Shown one piece after another: positions 1 through 11,200 of a stretch of DNA of 64,000 nucleotides. The translations under genes and the position numbers were made by a program. The notes under the pieces were generated by a model. It was not told the DNA's origin. It saw only the letters and a list, made by a program, of their open reading frames with translations, and searched no databases. The DNA is from Cladorhizidae sp. MBARI D1340-BT2 (lineage: Eukaryota > Porifera > Demospongiae > Poecilosclerida > Cladorhizidae). Positions within the stretch are counted from its first letter, which is position 1. The number at the start of each line of letters is the position of its first letter. The stretch spans positions 930,001 to 994,000 of the forward strand of contig JAQNBH010000011.1 in NCBI GenBank assembly GCA_028752905.1, read 5' to 3'.

Positions 1-162
1 TGTGCAGTGTATTTGCTGGAGTGTGCAGTGTATTTGCTGGAGTGTGCAGTGTATTTGCTGGAGTGTGCAGTGTATTTGCTGGAGTGTGCAGTGTATTTGC
101 TGAAGTGTGTAGTGTATTTGCTGGAGTGTGTAGTGTATTTGCTGGAGTGTGCAGTGTATTTG
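1..162. repeat. 21-bp minisatellite (about 8 copies)
   Basis: Tandem copies of a 21-bp unit (TGTGCAGTGTATTTGCTGGA plus G) run from the window edge, so the array probably continues upstream. The unit is seven codons long, which alone explains the open frame across it. It lies in the intron or flank downstream of the glycoprotein exon at 464-640. The 300 bases that follow (163-463) show no gene or repeat. Confidence 0.95.
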
Positions 163-463
163 TTATACAATATGAAGAAGAGAAGTAATTGACTACTTGA
201 CTCCAAGTCAGTGCATAGAGGAATTCAGACATTAGGTCAACCTGTGGGTGGAGTTTGTGGGAGGAGCCTGTATTACCCACGTAGAATACTGTGGCATGGT
301 CCACATGTGTACACAAGTAAACAAACAGCAACAATAAACTGAAGCACTTCTTAGGAGAGCCACTTGAACACCACAGTGCCGCAATCAAGTACCCAGCCCC
401 CCAGATTAAGCAAGTACCCAGACCCCCTGGATTAATTAAGCAATTCATGTGGTCTTGACTCAC

Positions 464-640
464 TGGAATTGTCCGTGCAGTTGCGGTAGAAGTAGAGTTC
501 AGAGTACATGTTGTTGTAGATAGTGCCGTCTATTAGCAGACTGAGACTAATGTTAGGGTACACTCGTGCCACTCCTGGAGCCTTGCAGGTCAGGTCTATC
601 ACCAAGTCTAGCGGAGGAAGAGGGTGTGTGGCTACAGTCA
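464..640 (-). CDS. Glycoprotein exon (fifth visible)
   Basis: An open exon of 177 nt lies between acceptor TATGTCCAG and donor GTGAGT. It enters with two bases that complete a valine codon begun by the upstream exon and leaves in phase 1. It encodes 58 full codons, beginning TVATHPLPPLDLVIDLTC and ending in a cysteine with overlapping sequons (NCTDNSS). A third sequon, NIS, sits midway. Alternating hydrophobic residues suggest beta strands. The next exon is outside the window. Confidence 0.75.
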
Positions 641-679
641 CTGGACATAGGGGTCAAGTAATATACTGTGGGAGTAGCA

Positions 680-1175
680 TGGGTGTGGTATGATACTTGT
701 GTGGGTGTGATCGCATCCCATCTACGATACTTGTGTGGGTGTGGTCTCATCCACACCTACGATACTTGTGCGGGTGTGGTCTAGTCCACTATGCTACTTG
801 TGTGGGTGTGGTCTCATCCACATCTATGGTATGTGTGTGGGTGTGGTCATATGATACTTGTGTGACCACATCTATGATACTTGTGTGGGTGTGGTCTCAT
901 CCACATCTATGATACTTGTGTGGGTGTGGTCTCATCCACATCTACGATAGTTGTGTGGGTGTGGTCGCATCAACATCGATGATACTTGTGTGGGTGTGGT
1001 CTCATCCACATCTACGATGCTTGTGTGGGTGTGGTCTCATCCATATCTACGATACTTGTGTGGGTGTGTCTCATCCACATCTATGATACTTATGTGGGTG
1101 TGATCTCATCCGCATCTATGATACTTGTGTGGGTGTGGTCTCATCCACATCTATGATACTTATGTGGGTGTGGGT
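680..1175. repeat. 35-bp minisatellite (about 14 copies)
   Basis: Imperfect copies of a 35-bp unit built on GATACTTGTGTGGGTGTGGT followed by CTCATCCACATCTAC. A few units are shortened. The array lies in the intron between the glycoprotein exons at 1663-1768 and 464-640 and begins about 40 bp upstream (transcript sense) of the latter's acceptor. Confidence 0.93.
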
Positions 1176-1504
1176 CTAGATAAGTATCAACCTTTATGAA
1201 TTCCTAGATGTCATGACAACCTTCACCTACACCAGTCATGAGTCTACTGCACATGCTACTCTACACTTTAGCTACATACATGTACATGTAGATATGTGAT
1301 GCAGTGTAACATGATGTACATGTATACTTGCTAATGTACACTATTTAGCATATACATGTAGATATGTGATGCAGACTCCTGCTACTGTACACTATTTAGT
1401 TACATATATGTAGTGTGATGCAGTGTAACTTGATGTTTGCTAAAGAGCATTTATACTACACCTCCATCCATTGAAGGCAGGTCATAAGAACAACAGCAGC
1501 TGCA
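1176..1504. other. Intronic sequence, low-level direct repeats only
   Basis: No exon or RNA gene is seen. The block has two or three diverged copies of an ACATGTAGATATGTGATGCA motif and several TACATGTA palindromes, which look like an old degraded tandem repeat. Confidence 0.5.
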
Positions 1505-1691
1505 AGTAACACCTGATCTATCCCTCCAGTGTAGATGACACCTTACCTATCCCACCAGTGTAAGTGACACCTTACCTATCCCACCAGTGTAAGTGACACC
1601 TTACCTATCCCACCAGTGTATGTGACACCTTATCTATCCCACCAGTGTAGGTGACACCTTACCTATTCTTCCAGTGTAGGTGACACCTTCG
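1505..1691 (-). repeat. 29-bp minisatellite derived from an exon end plus its donor site
   Basis: Read on the minus strand, the last 29 nt of the glycoprotein exon at 1663-1768 and its donor recur about six times. Each unit contains GGTGTCACCTACACTGG, then GGGATAG, then a donor-like GTAAGG. The true exon end reads GGAAGAATAG|GTAAGG and downstream copies read GGTGGGATAG|GTAAGG. Two copies have lost the GT (ATAAGG and ATCAGG). Because 29 is not a multiple of three, reading past the first donor meets an in-frame TAG at the end of the next unit. Confidence 0.9.
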
Positions 1692-1768
1692 GGACTAGGT
1701 CCCTCCATAACAGATGGATGTTCTATCACTTCAGTGTTGTCTGTATAGGGGAATACTGAGTAGGAGAT
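1663..1768 (-). CDS. Glycoprotein exon (fourth visible)
   Basis: A 106-nt exon follows a strong acceptor (a pyrimidine-rich stretch ending TTATCCCACAG) and ends at donor GTAAGG. It starts in phase 0 and leaves in phase 1, matching the exons on both sides. It encodes 35 codons beginning ISYSVFPYTDNTEVIEHP, plus one base. Its 3' end is the founder copy of the 29-bp array at 1505-1691. An alternative acceptor about 38 nt further upstream (GATGTCAG) also leaves the frame open but is weaker. Confidence 0.72.
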
Positions 1769-1800
1769 CTGTGGGATAAGAAGGTGAAATGACTTGATTA

Positions 1801-1990
1801 GTCCTGACATCCATGAAGTCAAACACTGAACTAAGCTCATGGACTCTCAGGTTTAAGTCCAGACATCCATAAAGTCAAACACTGAACTAAGCTCATGGAC
1901 TCTCAGGTTTAAGTCCAGACATCCATAAAGTCAAAAACACTGAGCTAAGCTCATGGACTCTCATGGACTCTCAGGTTTAAGTCCTGACAG
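1801..1990. repeat. 56-bp repeat (about 3.3 copies)
   Basis: Three copies of a 56-bp unit (contains CTCATGGACTCTCAGGTTTA), the last with a small internal duplication of CTCATGGACT. It starts about 33 bp upstream, in the transcript sense, of the acceptor of the exon at 1663-1768, so it overlaps the expected branch-point region. Confidence 0.9.
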
Positions 1991-2344
1991 TCCAAAATAT
2001 TCTTCAACTTTTGCGGCAGACACATCGCGATCTGAAAAAAGGTGAGAAAAAATATAAAGTTCAACATGCGCTACTACAGGAGCGTCCCTAGCTACGAGCT
2101 AACACTCTGCAAGTAGTTTGCTAAACACTAGGGAGTTCCCTGAACAAAGTTTGTAGTCTCTCCAGCAAGCCTAGTCTGAGGTCTAAGCAAAATAGGGCTA
2201 GGGCTAGGGCATGGGTGACAACATTATTCAGCTCCAATGAAAGGCAAGAATAGCTGGTTCCACAAGAAGCTACAGCCAAAGGATCGAGAAACTACTCGTC
2301 CAGAGAAGTCAGGCTGTGTTCCAGTAACAATGGAAGTACAAATG
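1991..2344. other. Intronic sequence without recognised features
   Basis: Single-copy-looking intron sequence between the 56-bp and 45-bp arrays. The motif GACAGTCCAAAAT near 1986 recurs near 5030, and AGGGCTAGGGCTAGGGC at about 2191-2207 is a short direct repeat. No exon with good splice borders was found. Confidence 0.5.
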
Positions 2345-4580
2345 AACCAGCCTTAGCGTGAGAGCCTGGAGTACTTTAGAACCAGCCTTAGAGTGAGGGC
2401 CTTTACTACTAACTGGTTTAGAACCAGCCTTAGAGTGAGGGCCTGGATACTACTAACTGGTTTATAACCAGCCTTAGAGTGAGGGCCTGGAGTACTACTA
2501 ACTGGTTTAGAACCAGCCTTAGTGTGAGGGTCTGGAGTACTACTAACTGGTTTAGAACCAGCCTTAGAGTGAGGGCCTGGAGTACTGCTAACTGGTTTAG
2601 AACCAGCCTTAGTGTGAGGGCCTGGAGTACTACTAACTGGTTTAGAACCAGCCTTAGAGTGAGGGCCTGGAGTACTACTAACTGGTTTAGAACCAGCCTT
2701 AGTGTGAGGGCCTGGAGTACTACTAACTGGTTTAGAACCAGCCTTAGAGTGAGGGCCTGGAGTACTACTAACTGGTTTAGAACCAGCCTTAGAGTGAGGG
2801 CCTGGAGTACTGCTAACTGGTTTAGAACCAGCCTTAGAGTGAGGGCCTGGAGTACTGCTAACTGGTTTAGAACCAGCCTTAGAGTGAAGGCCGGGAGGAC
2901 TACTAACTGGTTTAGAACCAGCCTTAGTGTGAGGGCCTGGAGTACTACTAACTGGTTTAGAACCAGCCTTAGAGTGAGGGCCTGGAGTACTGCTAACTGG
3001 TTTAGAACCAGCCTTAGAGTGAGGGCCTGGAGTACTACTAACTGGTTTAGAACCAGCCTTAGAGTGAGGGCCTGGAGTACTACTAACTAGTTTAGAACCA
3101 GCCTTAGTGTGAGGGCCGGGAGTACTGCTAACTGGTTTAGAACCAGCCTTAGAGTGAGGGCCTGGAGTACTGCTAACTGGTTTAGAACCAGCCTTAGAGT
3201 GGGAGCCTGGAGTACTACTAACTGGTTTAGAACCAGCCTTAGAGTGAGGGCCTGGAGTACTGCTAACTGGTTTAGAACCAGCCTTAGAGTGAGGGCCTGG
3301 AGTACTACTAACTGGTTTAGAACCAGCCTTAGCGTGAGGGCCTGGAGTACTGCTAACTGGTTTAGAACCAGCCTTAGCGTGAGGGCCTGGAGTACTACTA
3401 ACTGGTTTAGAACCAGCCTTAGATTAGAACCAGCCTTAGCGTGAGGGCCTGGAGTACTGCTAACTGGTTTAGAACCAGCCTTAGAGTGAGGGCCTGGAGT
3501 ACTACTAACTGGTTTAGAACCAGCCTTAGAGTGAGGGCCTGGAGTACTACTAACTGGTTTAGAACCAACCTTAGAGTGAGGGCCTGGAGTACTACTAACT
3601 GGTTTAGAACCAGCCTTAGAGTGAGGGCCTGGAGTACTGCTAACTGGTTTAGAACCAGCCTAGAGTGAGGGCCTGGAGTACTACTAACTGGTTTAGAACC
3701 AACCTTAGTGTGAGGGCCTGGAGTACTGCTAACTGGTTTAGAACCAGCCTTAGTGTGAGGGCCTGGAGTACTACTAACTGGTTTAGAACCAGCCTTAGAG
3801 TGAGGGCCTGGAGTACTACTAACTGGTTTAGAACCAGCCTTAGAGTGAGGGCCTGGAGTACTACTAACTGGTTTAGAACCAACCTTAGTGTGAGGGCCTG
3901 GAGTACTACTAACTGGTTTAGAACCAACCTTAGTGTGAGGGCCTGGAGTACTGCTAACTGGTTTAGAACCAGCTTAGAGTGAGGGCCTGGAGTACTGCTA
4001 ACTGGTTTAGAACCAGCCTTAGAGTGAGGGCCTGGAGTACTGCTAACTGGTTTAGAACCAGCCTTAGAGTGGGAGCCTGGAGTACTACTAACTGGTTTAG
4101 AACCAGCCTTAGAGTGAGGGCCTGGAGTACTACTAACTGGTTTAGAACCAGCCTTAGAGTGAGGGCCTGGAGTACTACTAACTGGTTTAGAACCAGCCTT
4201 AGTGTGAGGGCCTGGAGTACTACTAACTGGTTTAGAACCAGCCTTAGTGTGAGGCCTGGAGTACTACTAACTGGTTTAGAACCAGCCTTAGAGTGAGGGC
4301 CTGGAGTACTACTAACTGGTTTAGAACCAGCCTTAGTGTGAGGGCCTGGAGTACTACTAACTGGTTTAGAACCAGCCTTAGTGTGAGGGCCTGGAGTACT
4401 ACTAACTGGTTTAGAACCAGCCTTAGAGTGAGGGCCTGGAGTACTGCTAACTGGTTTAGAACCAACCTTAGAGTGAGGGCCTGGAGTACTGCTAACTGGT
4501 TTAGAACCAACCTTAGAGTGAGGGCCTGGAGTACTGCTAACTGGTTTAGAACCAGCCTTAGTGTGAGGGCCGGGCCTGGA
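2345..4580. repeat. 45-bp minisatellite (about 49 copies)
   Basis: Unit of 45 bp: TTAGAGTGAGGGCCTGGAGT, then ACTACTAACTGGTTTAGAAC, then CAGCC. It varies at a few sites (TACTAC or TACTGC; AGAGTG, AGTGTG or AGCGTG; CCAGCC or CCAACC). The 15-codon length generates long open frames on both strands (for example 2479-3090), which I treat as artefacts. It lies in the intron between glycoprotein exons at 6762-6946 and 1663-1768. Confidence 0.97.
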
Positions 4581-5457
4581 GGACTACTACTTTCTTCTTG
4601 AAAATTGCCTGCGAGTAAAATGCTGTCTCAGCATAAGCTGGGGGTTTTTTTAACGGGCGTTGTCTTATGGAAGTTGTTTTCAAATCTTGTCCACCATCCT
4701 GGAAGGTTAATATTCACTGTATGGCACACACACACAAGGCAAGTGCTTGAGTTTCAATTTTTTCCCCAATCTCCTCTCGTGGATATTTTTAATAACCTTT
4801 ACAAGCAACGTGCAACTATGTAGGGTTGCTCTTGCTTTAAGTTAGCCCTCACCCTGCAGGCAGTCAAACAAATACTTACTATTCAAGCAGCAGCTAGCTG
4901 AGTAATGAACTATATACCGGCCCCCTCAAGTGGTGTATAAAAATTGAACCCTTAAAAATTCTGGCCCCCTCAAGTGGTATATGAAAATTGAACCCTCTAA
5001 AATTCCAGCTTAATCTCATGGATTAGGCACGACAGTCCAAAATCATGGTCATGTGACTTTAGTCCTTCTACATGGGTCATGTGACTCTAACTAGTCATGT
5101 GACTTTAACCCTTCCACATTAGTCATGTGACTTTAACCAATTGGGGAAATACAGTGCCCCTAGCAACCATAAATCACCATTAATCATTAGCACATCCATT
5201 GACAGCTGGACAATAAACCAACACTTCTTGGCCTTGGTTGACATAGCAACTTGGCATTAAGTAATCCTTACATAAGAGTAAATAAAAACCACCCCCCTCT
5301 CTCTCAGTGCTGTAATATTTTAGTGTGTACTATATTTAGCAGGTATCATATTAACAGGTCAATAGTTTAGCTTTTAGCTGATTAGTTCTTCATCATAGAC
5401 GTGATAAATTCCCCTCTCTGCCTTGACCTTCTCGGTGCCAGAGGTCAAAGTGCCACT
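4581..5457. other. Intronic sequence with small repeats
   Basis: No gene is seen. It contains two copies of GGCCCCCTCAAGTGGT (about 4919-4980) and about four copies of a 25-26 bp unit with GTCATGTGACTTTAACC (about 5045-5140). The rest is AT-rich and looks like decayed repeat or transposon remnant of unknown family. Confidence 0.55.
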
Positions 5458-5462
5458 GACTT

Positions 5463-6530
5463 CGTGGCAGGTAGTAGCCTGAGGCTCACTTTGCTCCTGG
5501 TGCAGCTAGTAGCCTGAGGCTCACTTTCTTCCTGGTGCAGCAGTAGACTGAGGCTCACTTTGCTCCTGGTGCAGGTAGTAGCCTGAGGCTCATTTTGTTC
5601 CTGATGCAGGTAGTAGCCTGAGGCTCACTCTGCTCCTGGTGCAGCTAGTAGCCTGAGGCTCACTCTGCTCCTGGTGCAGCTAGTAGCCTGAGGCTCACTC
5701 TGCTCCTGGTGCAGGTAGTAGCCTGAGGCTCATTTTGTTCCTGGTGCAGGTAGTAGCCTGAGGCTCACTCTGCTCCTGGTGCAGCTAGTAGCCTGAGGCT
5801 CACTCTGCTCCTGGTGCAGCTAGTAGCCTGAGGCTCACTCTGCTCCTGGTGCAGCTAGTAGCCTGAGGCTCACTCTGCTCCTGGTGCAGCTAGTAGCCTG
5901 AGTCTCACTCTGCTCCTGGTGCAGCTAGTAGCCTGAGGCTCACTCTGCTCCTGGTGCAGCTAGTAGCCTGAGGCTCACTCTGCTCCTGGTGCAGCTAGTA
6001 GCCTGAGTCTCACTCTGCTCCTGGTGCAGCTAGTAGCCTGAGGCTCATTTTGTTCCTGGTGCAGGTAGTAGCCTGAGGCTCACTCTGCTCCTGGTGCAGC
6101 TAGTAGCCTGAGGCTCACTCAGCTCCTGGTGCAGCTAGTAGCCTGAGGCTCACTCTGCTCCTGGTGCCGGTAGTAGCCTGAGGCGCACTTTGTTCCTGAT
6201 GCAGGTAGTAGCCTGAGGCTCACTTTGCTCCTGGTGCAGCTAGTAGCCTGAGACTCACTTTGCTCATGGTGCAGGTAGTAGCCTGAGGCTCACTCTGCTC
6301 CTGGTGCAGCTAGTAGCCTGAGACTCACTTTGCTCATGGTGCAGGCAGTAGCCTGAGGCTCACTTTGCTCCTGGTGCAGGTAGTAGCCTGAGGCTCACTT
6401 TGCTCCTGGTGCAGGTAGTAGCCTGAGGCACACTCTGCTCCTATAGCCTGAGACTCATTTTGCTCCTGGAGCAGGTAGTAGCCTGAGGCTCACTTTGCTC
6501 CTGGTGCAGGTAGTAGCCTGAGGCTCACTA
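5463..6530. repeat. 35-bp minisatellite (about 30 copies)
   Basis: Unit of 35 bp: GTAGCCTGAGGCTCACTCTG, then CTCCTGGTGCAGCTA. In transcript sense (minus) each unit reads GAGCCTCAGGCTACTAG, with two AG dinucleotides after short pyrimidine stretches. It ends about 230 bp downstream of the donor of the exon at 6762-6946. Bases 6531-6761 hold nothing recognisable. Confidence 0.96.
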
Positions 6531-6761
6531 GATTAGGGAGCACTAAAATATTCTGCATGGGGACAAGCTCCTTGTGGAGGTCAAAGGTCAAACCTTAGCG
6601 GGATAATAATAGTCGAATATTAAACTTGCTAAAATAATCACCTATACTACTCAAAACTCTCAAGGCCTACACCTACTGGTTACTGCCTACAGGGCCCTGC
6701 CTGGATGGCCCACACTTAATGGCCAACACCTGCCCACACAAGGCAATAGCTGTTCACGTAC

Positions 6762-6946
6762 TGGGACGAGGGCTATGTTCCTGGATATTTTGACATAGAT
6801 AGCCAACGACTCAAATTGAGCAGGCACAGCATATTGAATGTAAATATTCTCTTCCTGTAGCAAGAACAGCACTCCAGGAGGAACCAGGTCTTCATCGACG
6901 ATACAATAACCGTCAGCATCCAGAGTGTTATTCATGGCCAGGATGC
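6762..6946 (-). CDS. Glycoprotein exon (third visible)
   Basis: A 185-nt exon lies between acceptor CTCTTCTGTGCAG and donor GTACGT. Its first two bases complete a serine codon. It then encodes 61 codons beginning ILAMNNTLDADGYCIVDEDL, and exits in phase 0 after NIALVP. It contains a sequon (NNT), one cysteine and the strand-like segments VLFLLQEENIYIQYAV and LAIYVKI, consistent with an extracellular beta-rich fold. The open frame continues upstream into the 24-bp array only because that array is a multiple of three. Confidence 0.75.
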
Positions 6947-7008
6947 CTGCACAGAAGAGAGTCATCAACAAAACCTCTTTACACACCACCACAATACAAC
7001 CATTAGCA

Positions 7009-8244
7009 ATAACTACACCATCACCATTAGCAGCACCTACACCACCACCATTAGCAGCACCTACACCATCACCATTAGCAGCACCTACACCATCAACATT
7101 AGCAACACCTACACCATTAGCAACACCTACACCACCACCATTAGTAACACTTACACCACCACCATTAGCAGCACCTACACCAACACCATTAGCAGCACCT
7201 ACACCACCACCATTAGCAACACTTACACCATCAACATTAGCAACACTTACACCACCACCATTAGCAACACTTACACCACCACCATTAGCAACACTTACAC
7301 CATCACCATTAGCAACACTTACACCACCACCATTAGCAACACCTACACCATCACCATTAGCAACACCTACACCACCACCATTAGCAACACCACCACCATT
7401 AGCAACACTTACACCACCACCATTAGCAACACTTACACCATCACCATTAGCAACACTTACACCACCACCATTAGCAACACCTACACCACCACCATTAGCA
7501 ACACCACCACCATTAGCAACACTTACACCATCACCATTAGCAACACTTACACCACCACCATTAGCAACACCTACACAATCACCATTAGCAACACCTACAC
7601 CAGCACCATTAGCAACACCACCACCATTAGCAACACCTACACCATCACCACTAGCAACACCTACACCACCACCATTAGCAACACCTACACCACCACCATT
7701 AGCAGCACCTACACCACCACCATTAGCAACACCTACACCACCACCATTAGCAACACCTACACCACCACCATTAGCAACACCTACACCACCACCATTAGCA
7801 ACACTTACACCACCACCATTAGCAACACCCAACCGCCACCATTAGCAACACCTACACCACCACCATTAGCAGCACCCACACCACACCATTAGCAGCACCT
7901 ACACCACCACCATTAGCAACACCTACACCATCACCATTAGCAGCACCTACACACCACCACCATTAGCAACACTTACACCACCACCATTAGCAACACCTAC
8001 ACCATCACCATTAGCAGCACCTACACCATCACCATTAGCAGCACCTACACCACCACCATTAGCAACACCTACACCATCACCATTTGCAACACCCACACCA
8101 CCACCATTAGCAGCACCTACACCACCACCATTAGCAGCACCTACACCACCACCATTAGCAACACCTACACCATCACCATTAGCAGCACCTACACCACCAC
8201 CATTAGCAACACCCACACCACCACCATTAGCAGCACTTACACCA
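7009..8244. repeat. 24-bp minisatellite (about 51 copies)
   Basis: Unit of 24 bp, CACCATTAGCAACACCTACA plus CCAC, with AGCAAC/AGCAGC and CCACC/CATCA variants. Eight-codon periodicity opens proline/threonine-rich frames on plus and valine/alanine/glycine-rich frames on minus, neither a plausible gene. It ends about 62 bp upstream of the acceptor of the exon at 6762-6946, in the intron. Confidence 0.96.
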
Positions 8245-8246
8245 GT

Positions 8247-11200
8247 ATGCTAGTGGTGGACCAGCAGTCACCCAGGACACTCCCCTAGTCCTAGTCCTAT
8301 CATGCTAGTGGTGGGCCAGCAGTCACCCAGGACACTCCCCTAGTCCTAGTCCTATCATGCTAGTGGTGGGCCAGCAGTCACCCAGGACACACCCCTAGTC
8401 CTAGTCCTATCATGCTAGTGGTGGACCAGCAGTCACCCAGGACACTCCCCTAGTCCTAGTCCTATCATGCTAGTGGTGGACCAGCAGTCACCCAGGACAC
8501 ACCCCTAGTCCTAGTCCTATCATGCTAGTGGTGGACCAGCAGTCACCCAGGACACTCCCCTAGTCCTAGTCCTATCATGCTAGTGGTGGGCCAGCAGTCA
8601 CCCAGGACACTCCCCTAGTCCTAGTCCTATCATGCTAGTGGTGGGCCAGCAGTCACCCAGGACACTCCCCTAGTCCTAGTCCTATCATGCTAGTGGTGGG
8701 CCAGCAGTCACCCAGGACACTCCCCTAGTCCTAGTCCTATCATGCTAGTGGTGGACCAGCAGTCACCCAGGACACTCCCCTAGTCCTAGTCCTATCATGC
8801 TAGTGGTGGACCAGCAGTCACCCAGGACACACCCCTAGTCCTAGTCCTATCATGCTAGTGGTGGACCAGCAGTCACCCAGGACACTCCCCTAGTCCTAGT
8901 CCTATCATGCTAGTGGTGGGCCAGCAGTCACCCAGGACACTCCCCTAGTCCTAGTCCTATCATGCTAGTGGTGGACCAGCAGTCACCCAGGACACACCCC
9001 TAGTCCTAGTCCTATCATGCTAGTGGTGGGCCAGCAGTCACCCAGGACACTCCCCTAGTCCTAGTCCTATCATGCTAGTGGTGGGCCAGCAGTCACCCAG
9101 GACACTCCCCTAGTCCTAGTCCTATCATGCTAGTGGTGGACCAGCAGTCACCCAGGACACTCCCCTAGTCCTAGTCCTATCATGCTAGTGGTGGGCCAGC
9201 AGTCACCCAGGACACTCCCCTAGTCCTAGTCCTATCATGCTAGTGGTGGGCCAGCAGTCACCCAGGACACTCCCCTAGTCCTAGTCCTATCATGCTAGTG
9301 GTGGGCCAGCAGTCACCCAGGACACTCCCCTAGTCCTAGTCCTATCATGCTAGTGGTGGACCAGCAGTCACCCAGGACACTCCCCTAGTCCTAGTCCTAT
9401 CATGCTAGTGGTGGACCAGCAGTCACCCAGGACACTCCCCTAGTCCTAGTCCTATCATGCTAGTGGTGGACCAGCAGTCACCCAGGACACTCCCCTAGTC
9501 CTAGTCCTATCATGCTAGTGGTGGACCAGCAGTCACCCAGGACACTCCCCTAGTCCTAGTCCTATCATGCTAGTGGTGGGCCAGCAGTCACCCAGGACAC
9601 TCCCCTAGTCCTAGTCCTATCATGCTAGTGGTGGGCCAGCAGTCACCCAGGACACTCCCCTAGTCCTAGTCCTATCATGCTAGTGGTGGGCCAGCAGTCA
9701 CCCAGGACACTCCCCTAGTCCTAGTCCTATCATGCTAGTGGTGGACCAGCAGTCACCCAGGACACTCCCCTAGTCCTAGTCCTATCATGCTAGTGGTGGA
9801 CCAGCAGTCACCCAGGACACTCCCCTAGTCCTAGTCCTATCATGCTAGTGGTGGACCAGCAGTCACCCAGGACACTCCCCTAGTCCTAGTCCTATCATGC
9901 TAGTGGTGGACCAGCAGTCACCCAGGACACTCCCCTAGTCCTAGTCCTATCATGCTAGTGGTGGGCCAGCAGTCACCCAGGACACTCCCCTAGTCCTAGT
10001 CCTATCATGCTAGTGGTGGGCCAGCAGTCACCCAGGACACTCCCCTAGTCCTAGTCCTATCATGCTAGTGGTGGACCAGCAGTCACCCAGGACACTCCCC
10101 TAGTCCTGGTCCTATCATGCTAGTGGTGGGCCAGCAGTCACCCAGGACACACCCCTAGTCCTAGTCCTATCATGCTAGTGGTGGGCCAGCAGTCACCCAG
10201 GACACTCCCCTAGTCCTAGTCCTATCATGCTAGTGGTGGGCCAGCAGTCACCCAGGACACTCCCCTAGTCCTAGTCCTATCATGCTAGTGGTGGGCCAGC
10301 AGTCACCCAGGACACTCCCCTAGTCCTAGTCCTATCATGCTAGTGGTGGACCAGCAGTCACCCAGGACACTCCCCTAGTCCTAGTCCTATCATGCTAGTG
10401 GTGGACCAGCAGTCACCCAGGACACTCCCCTAGTCCTAGTCCTATCATGCTAGTGGTGGGCCAGCAGTCACCCAGGACACTCCCATAGTCCTAGTCCTAT
10501 CATGCTAGTGGTGGGCCAGCAGTCACCCAGGACACTCCCATAGTCCTAGTCCTATCATGCTAGTGGTGGGCCAGCAGTCACCCAGGACACTCCCATAGTC
10601 CTAGTCCTATCATGCTAGTGGTGGGCCAGCAGTCACCCAGGACACTCCCCTAGTCCTAGTCCTATCATGCTAGTGGTGGGCCAGCAGTCACCCAGGACAC
10701 ACCCCTAGTCCTAGTCCTATCATGCTAGTGGTGGGCCAGCAGTCACCCAGGACACACCCCTAGTCCTAGTCCTATCATGCTAGTGGTGGGCCAGCAGTCA
10801 CCCAGGACACTCCCCTAGTCCTAGTCCTATCATGCTAGTGGTGGACCAGCAGTCACCCAGGACACTCCCCTAGTCCTAGTCCTATCATGCTAGTGGTGGG
10901 CCAGCAGTCACCCAGGACACTCCCCTAGTCCTAGTCCTATCATGCTAGTGGTGGGCCAGCAGTCACCCAGGACACTCCCCTAGTCCTAGTCCTATCATGC
11001 TAGTGGTGGACCAGCAGTCACCCAGGACACTCCCCTAGCCCTAGTCCTATCATGCTAGTGGTGGACCAGCAGTCACCCAGGACACTCCCCTAGTCCTAGT
11101 CCTATCATGCTAGTGGTGGACCAGCAGTCACCCAGGACACTCCCCTAGCCCTAGTCCTATCATGCTAGTGGTGGACCAGCAGTCACCCAGGACACTCCCC

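Noticed and set aside
2479..4601. Series of WSTTNWFRTSL-type repeat proteins
   Set aside because: 45-bp minisatellite in an intron; frames shift at every indel unit and neither strand shows a start or domain.
6925..8216. Proline/threonine-rich plus frame and glycine/valine-rich minus frames
   Set aside because: 24-bp minisatellite translation. The only real coding part on minus is the exon at 6762-6946 that the array frame happens to run into.
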